From assembly GCF_029887935.1 (NCBI RefSeq), contig NZ_JARXRO010000009.1, positions 108,738-172,737 on the forward strand: 64,000 nucleotides of DNA. The letters run 5' to 3'. This document shows positions 36,210 to 46,628 of this stretch, in pieces (the first letter of the stretch is position 1; the number at the start of each line of letters is the position of its first letter). A program made the position numbers and the translations under genes. The stretch is from Luteimonas kalidii. GTDB taxonomy: Bacteria > Pseudomonadota > Gammaproteobacteria > Xanthomonadales > Xanthomonadaceae. The notes under the pieces were generated by a model that made no database searches, had not been told where the DNA came from, and worked only from the letters and a program-made list of their open reading frames with translations.

Positions 36210-38300
36210 ATGTCGCGTCTCGTACTCGCTTCCGCCATCTCCCTCGCCCTGGCCGCCTGCAGCGGCGGCAAGGCCGCCGATCCCGCGCCGGCCGAAGGCG
36301 CCGCGGCGGCCGCCGCCGTGTCGCTCGATGCGGTCGAACTGATTCCGCGCGACGCCCTGTTCGGCAATCCGGAGCGTGCCAACGTGCAGCTCAGCCCCGA
36401 CGGCCGGACCCTGAGCTGGATCGCGCCGCTGGACGGCACCCTCAACGTGTGGGCCGCGCCGGCCGACGACCTGTCCGCGGCGAAGGCCGTGACCCGCGAC
36501 ACCGCGCGCGGTATCCGCAGCTACTTCTGGTCCTACCAGCCCGACACCCTGCTGTACCTGCGCGACAGCGGCGGCGACGAGGACTTCCACCTCTACGCCG
36601 TCGACCTGAAGACCGGGCAGAGCCGCGACCTGACGCCATTCGAGAAGACCACCGCGCAGGTCGTGGGCGTAAGCGATCGGCATCCCGGCACGATCCTGGT
36701 CGGCATGAACGACCGCGACCCGAAGTGGCACGACCTGTACGAGGTCGACCTCGCCACCGGCGAGCGCACCCTGGTGGAGCGCAACGACCAGGAGATCTCC
36801 GCCTACCTCGCCGATGCCGACTACACCCTGCGCTTCGCCTCGCGCGCGCGGCCCGACGGCGGCGAAGACCTGCTGCGCCGCGCCGGCGACACCTGGGAGA
36901 CCTACGACGAGATTCCGTTCGAGGACGGCATGACCACCGGCTTCGCCGGGCTGAGCAAGGACGGCTCCACGTTGTACATGCGCGATTCGCGCGAGCGCAA
37001 CACCGCCGCGCTGTTCGCCGTGGACACCGCCGGCGGCGACAGGCGCCTGCTGCACGAGGACGCGCGCGCCGATATCGGCGACAACCTGGCCGACCCGCGC
37101 ACCGGCCAGGTGCAGGCGGTGTCGGTGAACTACCTGCGCGAGGAGTGGGCCGTGCTCGACGAGGCGATCCGCGCCGACCTCGACCGCCTCGCCGCGATCG
37201 GCCCGGGCGAGGCCTCGATCAACACGCGCACGCTCGACGACCGCACCTGGATCGTGGCCTATTCCGCCGCCGAGTCTCCGGTGGAGTACTACCGCTACGA
37301 CCGCGACGGCCAGGGCGGCGGCACATTGACGCGCCTGTTCTCCGGCCGGCCCGCGCTGGAGGGCAAGCCGCTGGTGCCGATGTGGCCGCTGGAGCTGAAG
37401 TCGCGCGACGGCAAGACGCTGGTCAGCTACCTCACCCTGCCTCCGCACGCCGACGCCGACAAGGACGGCAAGGCCGACGCGCCGGTGCCGATGGTGCTGC
37501 TGGTGCACGGCGGTCCGTGGGCGCGCGACGCCTACGGCTACAGCAGCTACGACCAGTGGCTGGCCAACCGCGGCTACGCGGTGCTGAGCGTCAACTTCCG
37601 CGGCTCCACCGGCTTCGGCAAGGACTTCACCAACGCTGGCGACGGCGAGTGGGCCGGCAAGATGCACGACGACCTCGGCGATGCGGTGGACTGGGCGGTC
37701 GAAACGGGCGTGACCACGCAGGACAAGGTCGCGATCATGGGCGGCAGCTACGGCGGCTACGCGACCCTGGTCGGGGTGACGTTCACGCCCGACACCTTCG
37801 CCTGCGGCGTCGACATCGTCGGCCCCGCCAACCTCAACACCCTGCTCTCGACCGTGCCGCCGTACTGGGCCAGCTTCTACCAGCAGCTGGTGCGGCGCAT
37901 GGGCGATCCGGAAACGGAAGAAGGCAAGGCCTGGTTGACCGAACGCTCGCCGCTCTCGCGCGTGGACGCGATCAAGAAGCCTCTGCTGATCGGCCAGGGC
38001 GCCAACGATCCGCGGGTCAAGCAGGACGAGAGCGACCAGATCGTCAATGCGATGACCGCCAAGAACATCCCGGTCACCTACGTGCTGTTCCCCGACGAGG
38101 GCCACGGCTTCGCGCGGGCCGAGAACAACAAGGCCTTCAATGCGGTGGCCGAGGGCTTCCTGTCGCAGTGCCTGGGCGGTCGCGCGCAGCCGATCGGCGA
38201 GGAGTTCAAGGGTTCCAGCATCACCGTGCCCACCGGCGCCGACGGCGTGCCCGGGCTGGCCGAGGCGCTGGAGTCGCACACGGCGGACGTTCGCAAGTAG
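36210..38300 (+). CDS. Secreted S9 family prolyl oligopeptidase, lipoprotein-like signal
   Basis: 696 residues. The signal peptide ends in a lipobox (LALAAC, Cys17). A beta-propeller (about 40-420) precedes an alpha/beta hydrolase peptidase domain (from about 430). The catalytic triad can be read: Ser in GGSYGGYAT near 514, Asp in GANDPRV near 598, His in DEGHGFAR near 630. S9 enzymes cleave short peptides, often after proline; a periplasmic or outer-membrane location suggests peptide nutrition, common in proteolytic Lysobacter relatives. Confidence 0.93.
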   Translation: MSRLVLASAISLALAACSGGKAADPAPAEGAAAAAAVSLDAVELIPRDALFGNPERANVQLSPDGRTLSWIAPLDGTLNVWAAPADDLSAAKAVTRDTARGIRSYFWSYQPDTLLYLRDSGGDEDFHLYAVDLKTGQSRDLTPFEKTTAQVVGVSDRHPGTILVGMNDRDPKWHDLYEVDLATGERTLVERNDQEISAYLADADYTLRFASRARPDGGEDLLRRAGDTWETYDEIPFEDGMTTGFAGLSKDGSTLYMRDSRERNTAALFAVDTAGGDRRLLHEDARADIGDNLADPRTGQVQAVSVNYLREEWAVLDEAIRADLDRLAAIGPGEASINTRTLDDRTWIVAYSAAESPVEYYRYDRDGQGGGTLTRLFSGRPALEGKPLVPMWPLELKSRDGKTLVSYLTLPPHADADKDGKADAPVPMVLLVHGGPWARDAYGYSSYDQWLANRGYAVLSVNFRGSTGFGKDFTNAGDGEWAGKMHDDLGDAVDWAVETGVTTQDKVAIMGGSYGGYATLVGVTFTPDTFACGVDIVGPANLNTLLSTVPPYWASFYQQLVRRMGDPETEEGKAWLTERSPLSRVDAIKKPLLIGQGANDPRVKQDESDQIVNAMTAKNIPVTYVLFPDEGHGFARAENNKAFNAVAEGFLSQCLGGRAQPIGEEFKGSSITVPTGADGVPGLAEALESHTADVRK

Positions 38301-38451
38301 CCCGCGCCACGTACGACCTCACCCGACGGGCGGGAGCGGCGCACGATGCCCCTCCCGTCCACGCCGCGCGGCTCATCCGCGGGCGCATGGCTGTCGCGTC
38401 ATCGCCGGCTGCAGCGCCACGCCCGGTGCGTCGCCCACGCTGTCCGATCGC

Positions 38452-40296
38452 TCACGCCGCGCGTTCGAACCCCTGCACCAGCGCCGCCTGGTCCATCGGC
38501 CGCGCGAACAGGTAGCCCTGCGCGCGCGCCACACCGCACTCGCGCAGGGTCTGCGCCTGGGCCCGGGTTTCGACTCCTTCGGCGACCACCGCCACGCCGG
38601 TCCGGCGCGCGAGGCCGGCGATCGCCTGCACGATCGCCAGGTCGAACGCATCGTCCGGCAGGCCGGCGATGAAGGCGCGGTCGAGCTTGAGCACGTCGAT
38701 CGGCAGGCGCTTGAGGTAGGCCAGCGACGAATACCCGGTGCCGAAGTCGTCGAGCGCGACCGAGACCCCCAGATCGCGCAGCCGCGCGAGCGTCTGCGCC
38801 GCCACCTCGACGTCCGGCAGCAATGCGCTTTCCGTCAGTTCCAGGCACAGCCGGCCGGGCTGCAGGCCGCTCGCCGTGATCGCGGCGGTGACGTCGTCGA
38901 CCAGGCTGGCCTGGGCGAACTGGCGCGCCGACAGGTTCACCCGCAGCGTCGGCCGCAGTCCGTCGCGCAGCGGCCACTGCCGCGCCAGTCTGCAGGCTTC
39001 CTGCAGCATCCAGCGTCCGATCGGCAGGATCAGCCCGCAGCCTTCGATGATGTCGATGAACTCGGCCGCGGGACGGCAGCGACCTTCGTCGTCGCGCCAG
39101 CGCAGCAGGGCCTCGGCCGCCACCCAGTCGCCGCTGGCCAGGTCCACCTCGGGCTGGAAATACACGTGCATCTGTCCGGCATCGAACGCCTCGCGCAGGG
39201 TGCGCTCCAGCCGCAGCCGGGTGACCAGGCCGCGGTGGTGTTCGGCGTTGAAGACCTCGCAGCGGCCAAGGCGCGTACTGCGTGCGTTGTGGCTCGCGGT
39301 CTCGGCGTTGCGCAGCAGGTTGTCGGCAGAGGGCGCGGCGAGGTCGCGCGAGAATGCGATGCCGGCGGTCACGATGGCGGCGGTGCCACTGGCGTCCAGG
39401 TGTGCCTGGACCACGTCGATGCAGCGCTCGGCCAGGTTCAGCGCCTCGGTCTCGTGCAGGTGGCGGTGCGGCAGAACCGCAAACGCGTTGCCGCGAACGC
39501 GCGCGAGGGTGGCGCTGCCGTCGAGTTCGCGACGCAACCTGTCCGCAGCCTCCACCAGCAGCTCGTGGCCGGCATCGCCTACGTGCGGCGAATCGTCGAG
39601 ATGGAGGTGGATCGCGACCAGGCCGTTGTCGCCGCCGTGCATCGGCCGCAGCGCCGCGTGCACCACTTCCAGCAGATGGTCTCGGTTGGGCAGGTTGGTA
39701 TGCGGATCGTGCAGTTCCAGGTAGCGCACGCGCCCCTCGAGCCGGCGCCGGCGATCGATCTCGTAGGCCATCGCCACGTAGTCGCCGATGCTGCCTGCGA
39801 AGGCCTGGTCCTCCGGCGACCACACCCGCGGCGGCCCGACGTGTTCGTGGCAGATCACCCCGAGCAGTTCGCCGGCCGAACGTACCGGGGCGTCCAGCAG
39901 CGACCCGATGCCGTGCCGGCGCAGGTAGGCCCCCAGCCCGTTGTCGTCGCCGGCGCGCTCGACCGCATCCAGGTCGATGACCCGCACTTCGTGCAGCGCG
40001 TCGCTGTAGCCCGCGTCCACCCGCAGCGATTCGTCGCAGGTGCTCGAATGGCGATGCCGGCGGCGCTCGTACTGGTGCAGGCAGTGCAGCACCCGCGCCT
40101 GCGGATCGTGCCGCCAGATGTTGACCCGTTCGACCTCGAGGGTCTCGGCCGCCGTCTCGCAGATCAACGCGAACGCGGTGTCCAGCGTGCAGTCGTCCTG
40201 CCACACCCGCCGCGCCAGCGAGACCAGCGCCTGGTGGTGGCGCCTGACCCAGGCCCCGCGATCGCGTTGCGCACTCGGCTGCACGTCGGGTGACAT
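38452..40296 (-). CDS. GAF-GGDEF(degenerate)-EAL cyclic di-GMP phosphodiesterase
   Basis: 614 residues, no membrane segment. A GAF domain (about 20-180) is followed by a GGDEF-like domain (about 200-340) whose active site reads RGNAF, so diguanylate cyclase activity is not expected. The EAL domain (about 355-605) is intact: EALLRW near 394, VNLSARQF, LELTES, LDDFGTGYSSL, KLDRAF, AEGVET and QGYLFARPM. It should hydrolyse c-di-GMP, controlled by a ligand or signal sensed through GAF. It stands alone, divergent from the indolepyruvate oxidoreductase gene. Confidence 0.93.
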   Translation of the reverse strand: MSPDVQPSAQRDRGAWVRRHHQALVSLARRVWQDDCTLDTAFALICETAAETLEVERVNIWRHDPQARVLHCLHQYERRRHRHSSTCDESLRVDAGYSDALHEVRVIDLDAVERAGDDNGLGAYLRRHGIGSLLDAPVRSAGELLGVICHEHVGPPRVWSPEDQAFAGSIGDYVAMAYEIDRRRRLEGRVRYLELHDPHTNLPNRDHLLEVVHAALRPMHGGDNGLVAIHLHLDDSPHVGDAGHELLVEAADRLRRELDGSATLARVRGNAFAVLPHRHLHETEALNLAERCIDVVQAHLDASGTAAIVTAGIAFSRDLAAPSADNLLRNAETASHNARSTRLGRCEVFNAEHHRGLVTRLRLERTLREAFDAGQMHVYFQPEVDLASGDWVAAEALLRWRDDEGRCRPAAEFIDIIEGCGLILPIGRWMLQEACRLARQWPLRDGLRPTLRVNLSARQFAQASLVDDVTAAITASGLQPGRLCLELTESALLPDVEVAAQTLARLRDLGVSVALDDFGTGYSSLAYLKRLPIDVLKLDRAFIAGLPDDAFDLAIVQAIAGLARRTGVAVVAEGVETRAQAQTLRECGVARAQGYLFARPMDQAALVQGFERAA

Positions 40297-40498
40297 CCGG
40301 CCCCCTTGGCCTCGTTGGCATGACGGCCGGCACCGGTTCCGCCCCGTTGCGCGTGTTGTATACCCACGCCCGGGGGCCGCGCAAACGGGGCGGCGCCGCC
40401 GGGGCCACTGTTACACTTGACACGATTTCCCCCCGGGATCTGCGGCGCCCTGCGGCGTCCAGCCAGCGGCGCCCGCGCCGCCCGCCAAGCGAACCGCC

Positions 40499-43400
40499 AT
40501 GACCAGCACCGCCGAACTGTCCTCCCCCGCCTCCGCGCACACCGGCCTGACCCACGGCGTCACCGACCCCGACTACACCCTCGACCACAAGTACATCCGC
40601 ACCGAGGGACGCATCTACCTGTCGGGCGTGCAGGCGCTGGTGCGGCTGCCGCTGATGCAGCGGCTGCGCGACCAGGCGGCCGGGCTGAACACCGGCGGCT
40701 TCATCTCCGGCTACCGCGGTTCGCCCCTGGGCGGCTTCGACCTGGAGCTGTGGCGGGCGAAGAAGTACCTGGCCGAGTCGAACGTGAAGTTCCAGCCGGG
40801 CCTCAACGAGGACCTCGGCGCGACCATGGTCTGGGGCACGCAGCAGACCAACCTGTTCCCCGGCGCGACCGTCGATGGCGTGTACGCGATGTGGTACGGC
40901 AAGGGCCCGGGCGTTGACCGCTGCGGCGACGTGTTCAAGCACGGCAACGCCGCCGGCACCTCGCGCCATGGCGGGGTGCTGGCGCTGGCCGCCGACGACC
41001 ATGCCTGCCGCAGTTCCACGTTGCCGCACGGCAGCGAGGGCGAGTTCACCAGCGCGATGATGCCGATCCTCAACCCGGCCGGGGTCCAGGACATCCTCGA
41101 CATGGGCCTGGTGGGCTGGGCGATGAGCCGCTACACCGGGCGCTGGGTCGGCTTCAAGACCATCGCCGAGACGGTGGAATCCTCCGCGTCGGTCGACGTC
41201 AACCCGCTGGCGCTGCAGATCGTCACGCCGGAGGATTTCGAACTGCCGCCGGGCGGGCTCAACATCCGCTGGCCGGATCCGCCGCTCGACCAGGAGATGC
41301 GCCTGCACCGCTACGCGGTCAAGGCCGCGCAGGCGTTCGCACGCGCCAACCGCATCGACCGCATGGTGCTGGACGCGGACGACGCGCGCTTCGGCATCGT
41401 CACCACCGGCAAGAGCTACCTCGACGTGCTGCAGGCGCTCGAATACCTGGGCCTCGACGCCGAGCGCTGCCGCGAGCTCGGGATCCGCGTGTACAAGGTC
41501 GGCATGACCTGGCCGCTGGAGCCGCTCGGCATCCGCGCCTTCGCCCGCGGCCTGCGCGACATCCTGGTGGTGGAGGAAAAGCACGCCTTCATCGAGAGCC
41601 AGATGAAGGAGCTGTTCTACAACTTCGACGGCGACCGTCCGTCCATCGTCGGCAAGTACGACGAGTCCGGACAGTGGATCCTGCCCAGCACCGGCGAACT
41701 CACGCCCGCGACCATCGCCGGCGTGATCGCGCGCCGGCTGCAGCAGTTCATCCCCGAAGGCAGCCGCGACACCGCGCACATTCGCGACGTGCTGCGCTGG
41801 ATGGAGCAGAAGGAAGGCGAACTGGCGCTGCCGCGCGCGCAGTTCCCGCGCGTGCCGCACTACTGCTCGGGTTGCCCGCACAACACCTCCACGACCGTGC
41901 CCGAAGGCTCGCGCGCGCTGGCCGGCATCGGCTGCCACTACATGGTCACGTGGATGGACCGCGACACCGACACCTTCACCCAGATGGGCGGCGAAGGCGT
42001 CACGTGGTGCGGGCAGGCGGCGTTCACCGACACCCCGCACGTGTTCCAGAACCTGGGCGACGGCACCTATTTCCACTCGGGCTCGCTGGCGATCCGGCAG
42101 TCGGTCGCGGCCGGCGTCAACATCACCTACAAGATTCTCTACAACGACGCGGTGGCGATGACCGGCGGCCAGCCGGTCGACGGCACCCTGAGCGTGCCGC
42201 AGATCGCGCACCAGGTGCGCAGCGAGGGCGTGTACACGATCGTCCTGGTCAGCGACGACATCGGCAAGTGGCGCGACCGCTCGATCTTCCCGTCCGGCAC
42301 CGAGTTCGAGGACCGGCGCGAGCTCGACGCGGTGCAGCGCCGCCTGCGCGAGGTCAAGGGCACGAGCGTGCTGATCTACGACCAGACCTGCGCCACCGAG
42401 AAGCGCCGGCGCCGCAAGCGCGGCAAGATCGCCGATCCGGCCAAGCGCGTGTTCGTCAACACCCTGGTGTGCGAGGGCTGCGGCGACTGCGGCAAGAAGA
42501 GCTTCTGCGTCTCGGTGCTGCCCAAGGACACCGAGTTCGGGCGCAAGCGCGAGATCGACCAGAGCAACTGCAACAAGGACTACAGCTGCGTCGAGGGCTT
42601 CTGCCCAAGCTTCGTCACCGTGCACGGCGGCAAGCCGCGCAAGGGCGACAAGGCCGCCACCGCCGGCCGCCTGGCCAGCCTGCCGCCGCCGGGCTTCGCC
42701 ACCGACCTGGCGCAGCCCTGGAACATCCTGATCACCGGCGTCGGCGGTACGGGCGTGGTGACCATCGGCGCGCTGCTGGGCATGGCCGGACACCTGGAGG
42801 GCCGCGGCTCGACCGTGCTCGACCAGACCGGCCTGGCGCAGAAGGGCGGCGCCGTCACCACCCATATCCGCATCGCCAGGACGCCGGAGGACATCCACGC
42901 CGTGCGCATCGCCGCAGGCGAGGCCGACCTGGTGCTGGGCTGCGACATGGTGGTGGTCAACGACTACTGGGCGCTGTCGAAGCTGCGCGCGGGCCGCTCG
43001 CAGGTGGTGCTCAACACGTACGAGGCGATGCCCGGCACGTTCACAACCCGGCCGGACATGCAGTTCCCGGCTGCCGACATCGTCCAGGCCGTGACCCAGG
43101 CGCTGGGCGGACATGCGCCGCTGCGGATCGACGCCACCGAACTGGCCACCGCGCTGATGGGCGATGCGATCGCGTCGAACCTGTTCATGCTCGGCTATGC
43201 CTGGCAGCGCGGCCTGGTGCCGCTGTCGTTCGAGTCGCTGATGCGCGCGGTGGAACTCAACGGCGCCGCGGTGGAGATGAACAAGACCGCGTTCGCCTGG
43301 GGCCGGCTGGCCGCGATCGATCCGGAAGCGGTGTACGAGGCCGCCGGCGTGGTGCGCAACGCGCCCACCGTCGCCGAGGACACGCCCGCCGCGCTGCAGT

Positions 43401-44206
43401 CGCTGCCGCCGGGCGAATGGGAGAGCACCGAATGGGGCGCGACCTCCGCGCCGCGTCCGCTGCGCGCCGAGGACGAGCTGCGTCACGTGCCCGCACACGC
43501 CGGTACCGATGCGGTCGCGTTCCTGCCGCTGGACGACCTGCGCCTGTCACGCTCGCTGGACGAGCTGATCGCGCGCCGGGTCGAGTTCCTCACCGAATAC
43601 CAGGACGCGAAATACGCCAGGCGCTATTCGGATTTCGTCGCGCGGGTGCGCGAGGCCGAGCACGCCAAGGCGCCCGGTTCGACCGACCTGTCCGAGGCGG
43701 TGTCGCGCTACTTCTTCAAGCTGATGGCCTACAAGGACGAGTACGAGGTCGCCCGGCTGTACACCAGCGGCGATTTCCTGCGCCGGGTGGAGCAGCAGTT
43801 CGACGGCGACTACCGGCTGCACTTCCACCTCGCGCCGCCGCTGCTGGCGAAGAAGAACGCCAAGGGCGAACTGGTCAAGCGCGAGTACGGCCCCTGGGTG
43901 TTCAGGGCGTTCGGACTGCTGGCGAAGCTGAAGTTCCTGCGCGGCGGCGCGCTGGATCCGTTCGGCCGCACCGCCGAGCGGCGAATGGAGCGCCAGCTGA
44001 TCGACGACTACGAGCGCACCGTGGGCGGCCTGCTGGACGAACTCGACGGCGGCAACGTCGGCCTCGCTGCCGAGATCGCCGGCATCCCGGAGCAGATCCG
44101 CGGCTACGGCCACGTCAAGGACGCGCACCTGCACGCGGCCAAGGCGCGCGAGGCCGAACTGCTGCGCGAGTGGGCCAACCCGCTGCGCATCGTGCAGGCC
44201 GCCTGA
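40499..44206 (+). CDS. Fused indolepyruvate ferredoxin oxidoreductase family protein
   Basis: 1,235 residues combining what archaea encode as separate subunits. The N-terminal TPP-dependent alpha part (to about 640) contains YCSGCPHN and the TPP motif GGEGVTWCGQ. A cysteine-rich segment (about 657-705; CEGCGDCGKKSFC, then NCNKDYSC...C) probably binds an Fe-S cluster. The gamma domain from about 742 has GVGGTGVVTIG. The family oxidatively decarboxylates aryl or branched 2-oxo acids to acyl-CoA using ferredoxin or flavodoxin, linking aromatic or branched amino acid breakdown to energy metabolism in aerobes. TTGACA at 40417-40422 could be a -35 element, but no -10 is convincing. Confidence 0.93.
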   Translation: MTSTAELSSPASAHTGLTHGVTDPDYTLDHKYIRTEGRIYLSGVQALVRLPLMQRLRDQAAGLNTGGFISGYRGSPLGGFDLELWRAKKYLAESNVKFQPGLNEDLGATMVWGTQQTNLFPGATVDGVYAMWYGKGPGVDRCGDVFKHGNAAGTSRHGGVLALAADDHACRSSTLPHGSEGEFTSAMMPILNPAGVQDILDMGLVGWAMSRYTGRWVGFKTIAETVESSASVDVNPLALQIVTPEDFELPPGGLNIRWPDPPLDQEMRLHRYAVKAAQAFARANRIDRMVLDADDARFGIVTTGKSYLDVLQALEYLGLDAERCRELGIRVYKVGMTWPLEPLGIRAFARGLRDILVVEEKHAFIESQMKELFYNFDGDRPSIVGKYDESGQWILPSTGELTPATIAGVIARRLQQFIPEGSRDTAHIRDVLRWMEQKEGELALPRAQFPRVPHYCSGCPHNTSTTVPEGSRALAGIGCHYMVTWMDRDTDTFTQMGGEGVTWCGQAAFTDTPHVFQNLGDGTYFHSGSLAIRQSVAAGVNITYKILYNDAVAMTGGQPVDGTLSVPQIAHQVRSEGVYTIVLVSDDIGKWRDRSIFPSGTEFEDRRELDAVQRRLREVKGTSVLIYDQTCATEKRRRRKRGKIADPAKRVFVNTLVCEGCGDCGKKSFCVSVLPKDTEFGRKREIDQSNCNKDYSCVEGFCPSFVTVHGGKPRKGDKAATAGRLASLPPPGFATDLAQPWNILITGVGGTGVVTIGALLGMAGHLEGRGSTVLDQTGLAQKGGAVTTHIRIARTPEDIHAVRIAAGEADLVLGCDMVVVNDYWALSKLRAGRSQVVLNTYEAMPGTFTTRPDMQFPAADIVQAVTQALGGHAPLRIDATELATALMGDAIASNLFMLGYAWQRGLVPLSFESLMRAVELNGAAVEMNKTAFAWGRLAAIDPEAVYEAAGVVRNAPTVAEDTPAALQSLPPGEWESTEWGATSAPRPLRAEDELRHVPAHAGTDAVAFLPLDDLRLSRSLDELIARRVEFLTEYQDAKYARRYSDFVARVREAEHAKAPGSTDLSEAVSRYFFKLMAYKDEYEVARLYTSGDFLRRVEQQFDGDYRLHFHLAPPLLAKKNAKGELVKREYGPWVFRAFGLLAKLKFLRGGALDPFGRTAERRMERQLIDDYERTVGGLLDELDGGNVGLAAEIAGIPEQIRGYGHVKDAHLHAAKAREAELLREWANPLRIVQAA

Positions 44207-44233
44207 GGCAAACCCGACCGGAAGCAGTCGCGC

Positions 44234-44845
44234 ATGGCAGACGAACCGCGCATCGCCCGCCCCGGCCGCCGCCGCCCGCTGCGCCTCTACGAAGTGGTGA
44301 TGGGCGGCTGCGTGGTGCTGATCTCGGTGATCTCGCTGTTCGTCGCGCTCAGCGCCAATCGCACCCAGGAGCGCATGCTCGCCGCGAGCGTGTGGCCCTC
44401 GCTGATCTCCGGCACCAGCAACATCACGCTCGAAGGCGATCCGCAGATCTCCATCGACCTGCTCAACCGCGGCACCGGACCGGCGCGCGTGCGCTGGGCG
44501 CAGCTGCTGCACGACGGCGTCCCGGTCGGCGACATCGATGCGTTGCTGTCGCGCTGCTGCGCCGCCGAGGGCGGCGCCGCCGCACGCGACCGGCTGCAGT
44601 TCCTCAGCAGCGGCATCCAGCACCGCGTGGTCGGCGCGGACGAGTGGATCGCGCTGCTGCGGGTGCCGCAGCCGCAGCCGGTGCACCCGTTGTGGAACGC
44701 GCTCGACCGCGAGCGCCGCCGGATGGAGCTGCGCGTGTGCTACTGCTCGGTCCTGGACGACTGCTGGGTGCTGGACAGCACCGAGGACGAGCCCGAACCG
44801 GTGCGCCAGTGCCCGCGCGCACCGGACGTGCTGTGGAACGGCTGA
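44234..44845 (+). CDS. Hypothetical membrane-anchored protein
   Basis: 203 residues starting 27 bp after the oxidoreductase gene. A basic N-terminus leads to one membrane helix (about 22-44, VVMGGCVVLISVISLFVAL). The remaining periplasmic part is beta-rich with several cysteines (CC near 113, CYC near 174 and one near 180), so disulfides are likely. I recognise no domain. It may be cotranscribed with the oxidoreductase but a functional link is only positional. Confidence 0.65.
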   Translation: MADEPRIARPGRRRPLRLYEVVMGGCVVLISVISLFVALSANRTQERMLAASVWPSLISGTSNITLEGDPQISIDLLNRGTGPARVRWAQLLHDGVPVGDIDALLSRCCAAEGGAAARDRLQFLSSGIQHRVVGADEWIALLRVPQPQPVHPLWNALDRERRRMELRVCYCSVLDDCWVLDSTEDEPEPVRQCPRAPDVLWNG

Positions 44846-44960
44846 GCGGGCTGCGACACCGCAAGCGGGCCTGAGCTGGGACGCGGAGCACGCCGCGAGG
44901 CTTGCCGCGTCGCGCCGGCCGGCACGACCAGGGCGCGCACGGGGGACGCGCTGCGTGCCG

Positions 44961-46628
44961 CTAGTCCTGCCGCGTGAACACCGTCTCCCGGCCGCCCTGG
45001 TGCAACGTCACCGACGCAGGCGTGCCCGTGTCCGGCGCGAACACCAGGGTCGCGTCGACCACCTTCAGGAAGAACCGCGAAGGCGATTCGGCAAAGATCT
45101 CGAACGCGGGTTGCCCGCTGAGCTGCGCCTTCGGCGTGTCGCCGTCGAGGAAGACCTTCAGCAGCATCCCGCCGACCGCATACTCGCCGGCGATGCGTTC
45201 CAGCGCCTCGCGCGGCAATTGCAGGCCCGTCCGCGCCGCCGGCAACGGTTCGTCGCTGCGCGGCACCACTTCGCCCTCGCCTTCGTCCTCCGGGAAGAAG
45301 CGCATGGCCGCGACTGCGCCCGCCGTATCGCGTTCGAACACGATGCGCGAGAAACCCTCTTCGAACAGGAAGGTATCCCTGGCCACGGGAATCAGTGCGT
45401 GCGCCACGCCACCGGTGCGCTGCGAGGTCAGCACGCCATCCTTGACCCGCAGCACGCGCGCGGCGTCCTCGTCGATGCGGTAGACGCCCTCGTAATCGTC
45501 CAGCGCCTCGACATCGACCTCGACCGGTGTCTTCTCCGGATACGGCCTGCCGATCGCGTGCGCGGCCAGCAGATTGGCGATGCGACCGGTGCCGAGCATG
45601 TCCGGCCGCCCGCTGTCGGCGTTGTAGAGCACCGCGACCGTGGTGTCGCTGCCGGGCAGGTACAGCAGATAGCTGCTGAAACCGTGGATGCCGCCGCCAT
45701 GCTGCAGCTGCGGCTCGCCGCGCAGGGTGCCGGTGGAGATGCCGAAGCCGTAGTCGTGCTCGGCGGCCTTGCCGACCGGTGTGGTCATGGCCCGATAGCC
45801 GGCGTCCTCGAGCACCCTGCCTTCGTGCAGCGCGCGGTTCCACCTGAGCAGGTCATCGACGGTCGAGACCAGCGCGCCGGCCGCATGCGGCTGGGTCATG
45901 CTCAGATGCATCGCGCGTGCCCACTGTTCGCCCTTGCGGGTGTAGCCGTCGACGTGTCCCGGGATCACCGCATCGGCCTCGTTGCCGTAACCGGTGTGCG
46001 CCATGCCCAATGGCTGGAAGAAGACCTCGTCGAGATACGCATGCCAGGGCTTGCCGCTGGCCGCCTCGATCACCGCGCCGACCAGCACGTAGCCGGAGTT
46101 GTTGTAGTGCCAGCCCTCGCCGGGCGCGAAGTCGGGGGTCTCGTCCTTGAAGGTGTCGATCAGCTGCGCGGTGCTCAGGTCCTTCATGATGCCGCCGCCG
46201 GACATGATCGAGTCGATGTCGGTATAGCTGCGGATGCCGGACGTATGGTTGAGCAGCATCTCCACGGTGACCGCGTCGCCGCCGGGATAGCCGGGCACGA
46301 ACTTCGACAGGGGATCGTCCAGTGACAGCTTGCCGTCCTCGGCCAGCTTCAGCACCGCGGCGGCGGAAAACTGCTTGGTCACCGAGCCGATGCGGAACAC
46401 GTGGTCGGGCGACAGCGGAACGCCGAGCTCGAGGCTGGCGCGGCCGCAGGCGCCGCGGTAGAGCACCTCGTCCCCGCGCGCCACCAGGACCGCCATGCCC
46501 GGCGCGCCGGGGTCGCAGTTCGTCTCGAGGCTGCGCGCAGAGAAGGCCGCGACCTCGGCGTTCGACGGCAGCGGCTGGGCGTGGGCGGCGATCGGAACGA
46601 GCAGGCAGAACAGCAGGGTCAGGCGCAT
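44961..46628 (-). CDS. Exported class C beta-lactamase-like serine hydrolase
   Basis: 555 residues with signal peptide MRLTLLFCLLVPIAAHAQ. The beta-lactamase/PBP fold (about 30-370) has SVTK (SxxK) near 81, YNN (YxN) near 174 and HGGGIHGF near 310. A C-terminal beta-rich extension of about 170 residues resembles the lipocalin-like domain (DUF3471) of such enzymes. The family includes D-aminopeptidases, DD-peptidases and esterases as well as AmpC. The long form and HGG motif favour a peptidase or esterase over a true resistance enzyme. Same strand as the patatin gene upstream, 211 bp apart. Confidence 0.88.
   Translation of the reverse strand: MRLTLLFCLLVPIAAHAQPLPSNAEVAAFSARSLETNCDPGAPGMAVLVARGDEVLYRGACGRASLELGVPLSPDHVFRIGSVTKQFSAAAVLKLAEDGKLSLDDPLSKFVPGYPGGDAVTVEMLLNHTSGIRSYTDIDSIMSGGGIMKDLSTAQLIDTFKDETPDFAPGEGWHYNNSGYVLVGAVIEAASGKPWHAYLDEVFFQPLGMAHTGYGNEADAVIPGHVDGYTRKGEQWARAMHLSMTQPHAAGALVSTVDDLLRWNRALHEGRVLEDAGYRAMTTPVGKAAEHDYGFGISTGTLRGEPQLQHGGGIHGFSSYLLYLPGSDTTVAVLYNADSGRPDMLGTGRIANLLAAHAIGRPYPEKTPVEVDVEALDDYEGVYRIDEDAARVLRVKDGVLTSQRTGGVAHALIPVARDTFLFEEGFSRIVFERDTAGAVAAMRFFPEDEGEGEVVPRSDEPLPAARTGLQLPREALERIAGEYAVGGMLLKVFLDGDTPKAQLSGQPAFEIFAESPSRFFLKVVDATLVFAPDTGTPASVTLHQGGRETVFTRQD

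Noticed and set aside
38399..43498. 1,699-residue open frame on the minus strand across the phosphodiesterase and the oxidoreductase gene
   Set aside because: Antisense to the indolepyruvate oxidoreductase gene; composition is Arg/Gly/His/Gln-rich as expected from the GC-rich opposite strand, and no domain can be seen.
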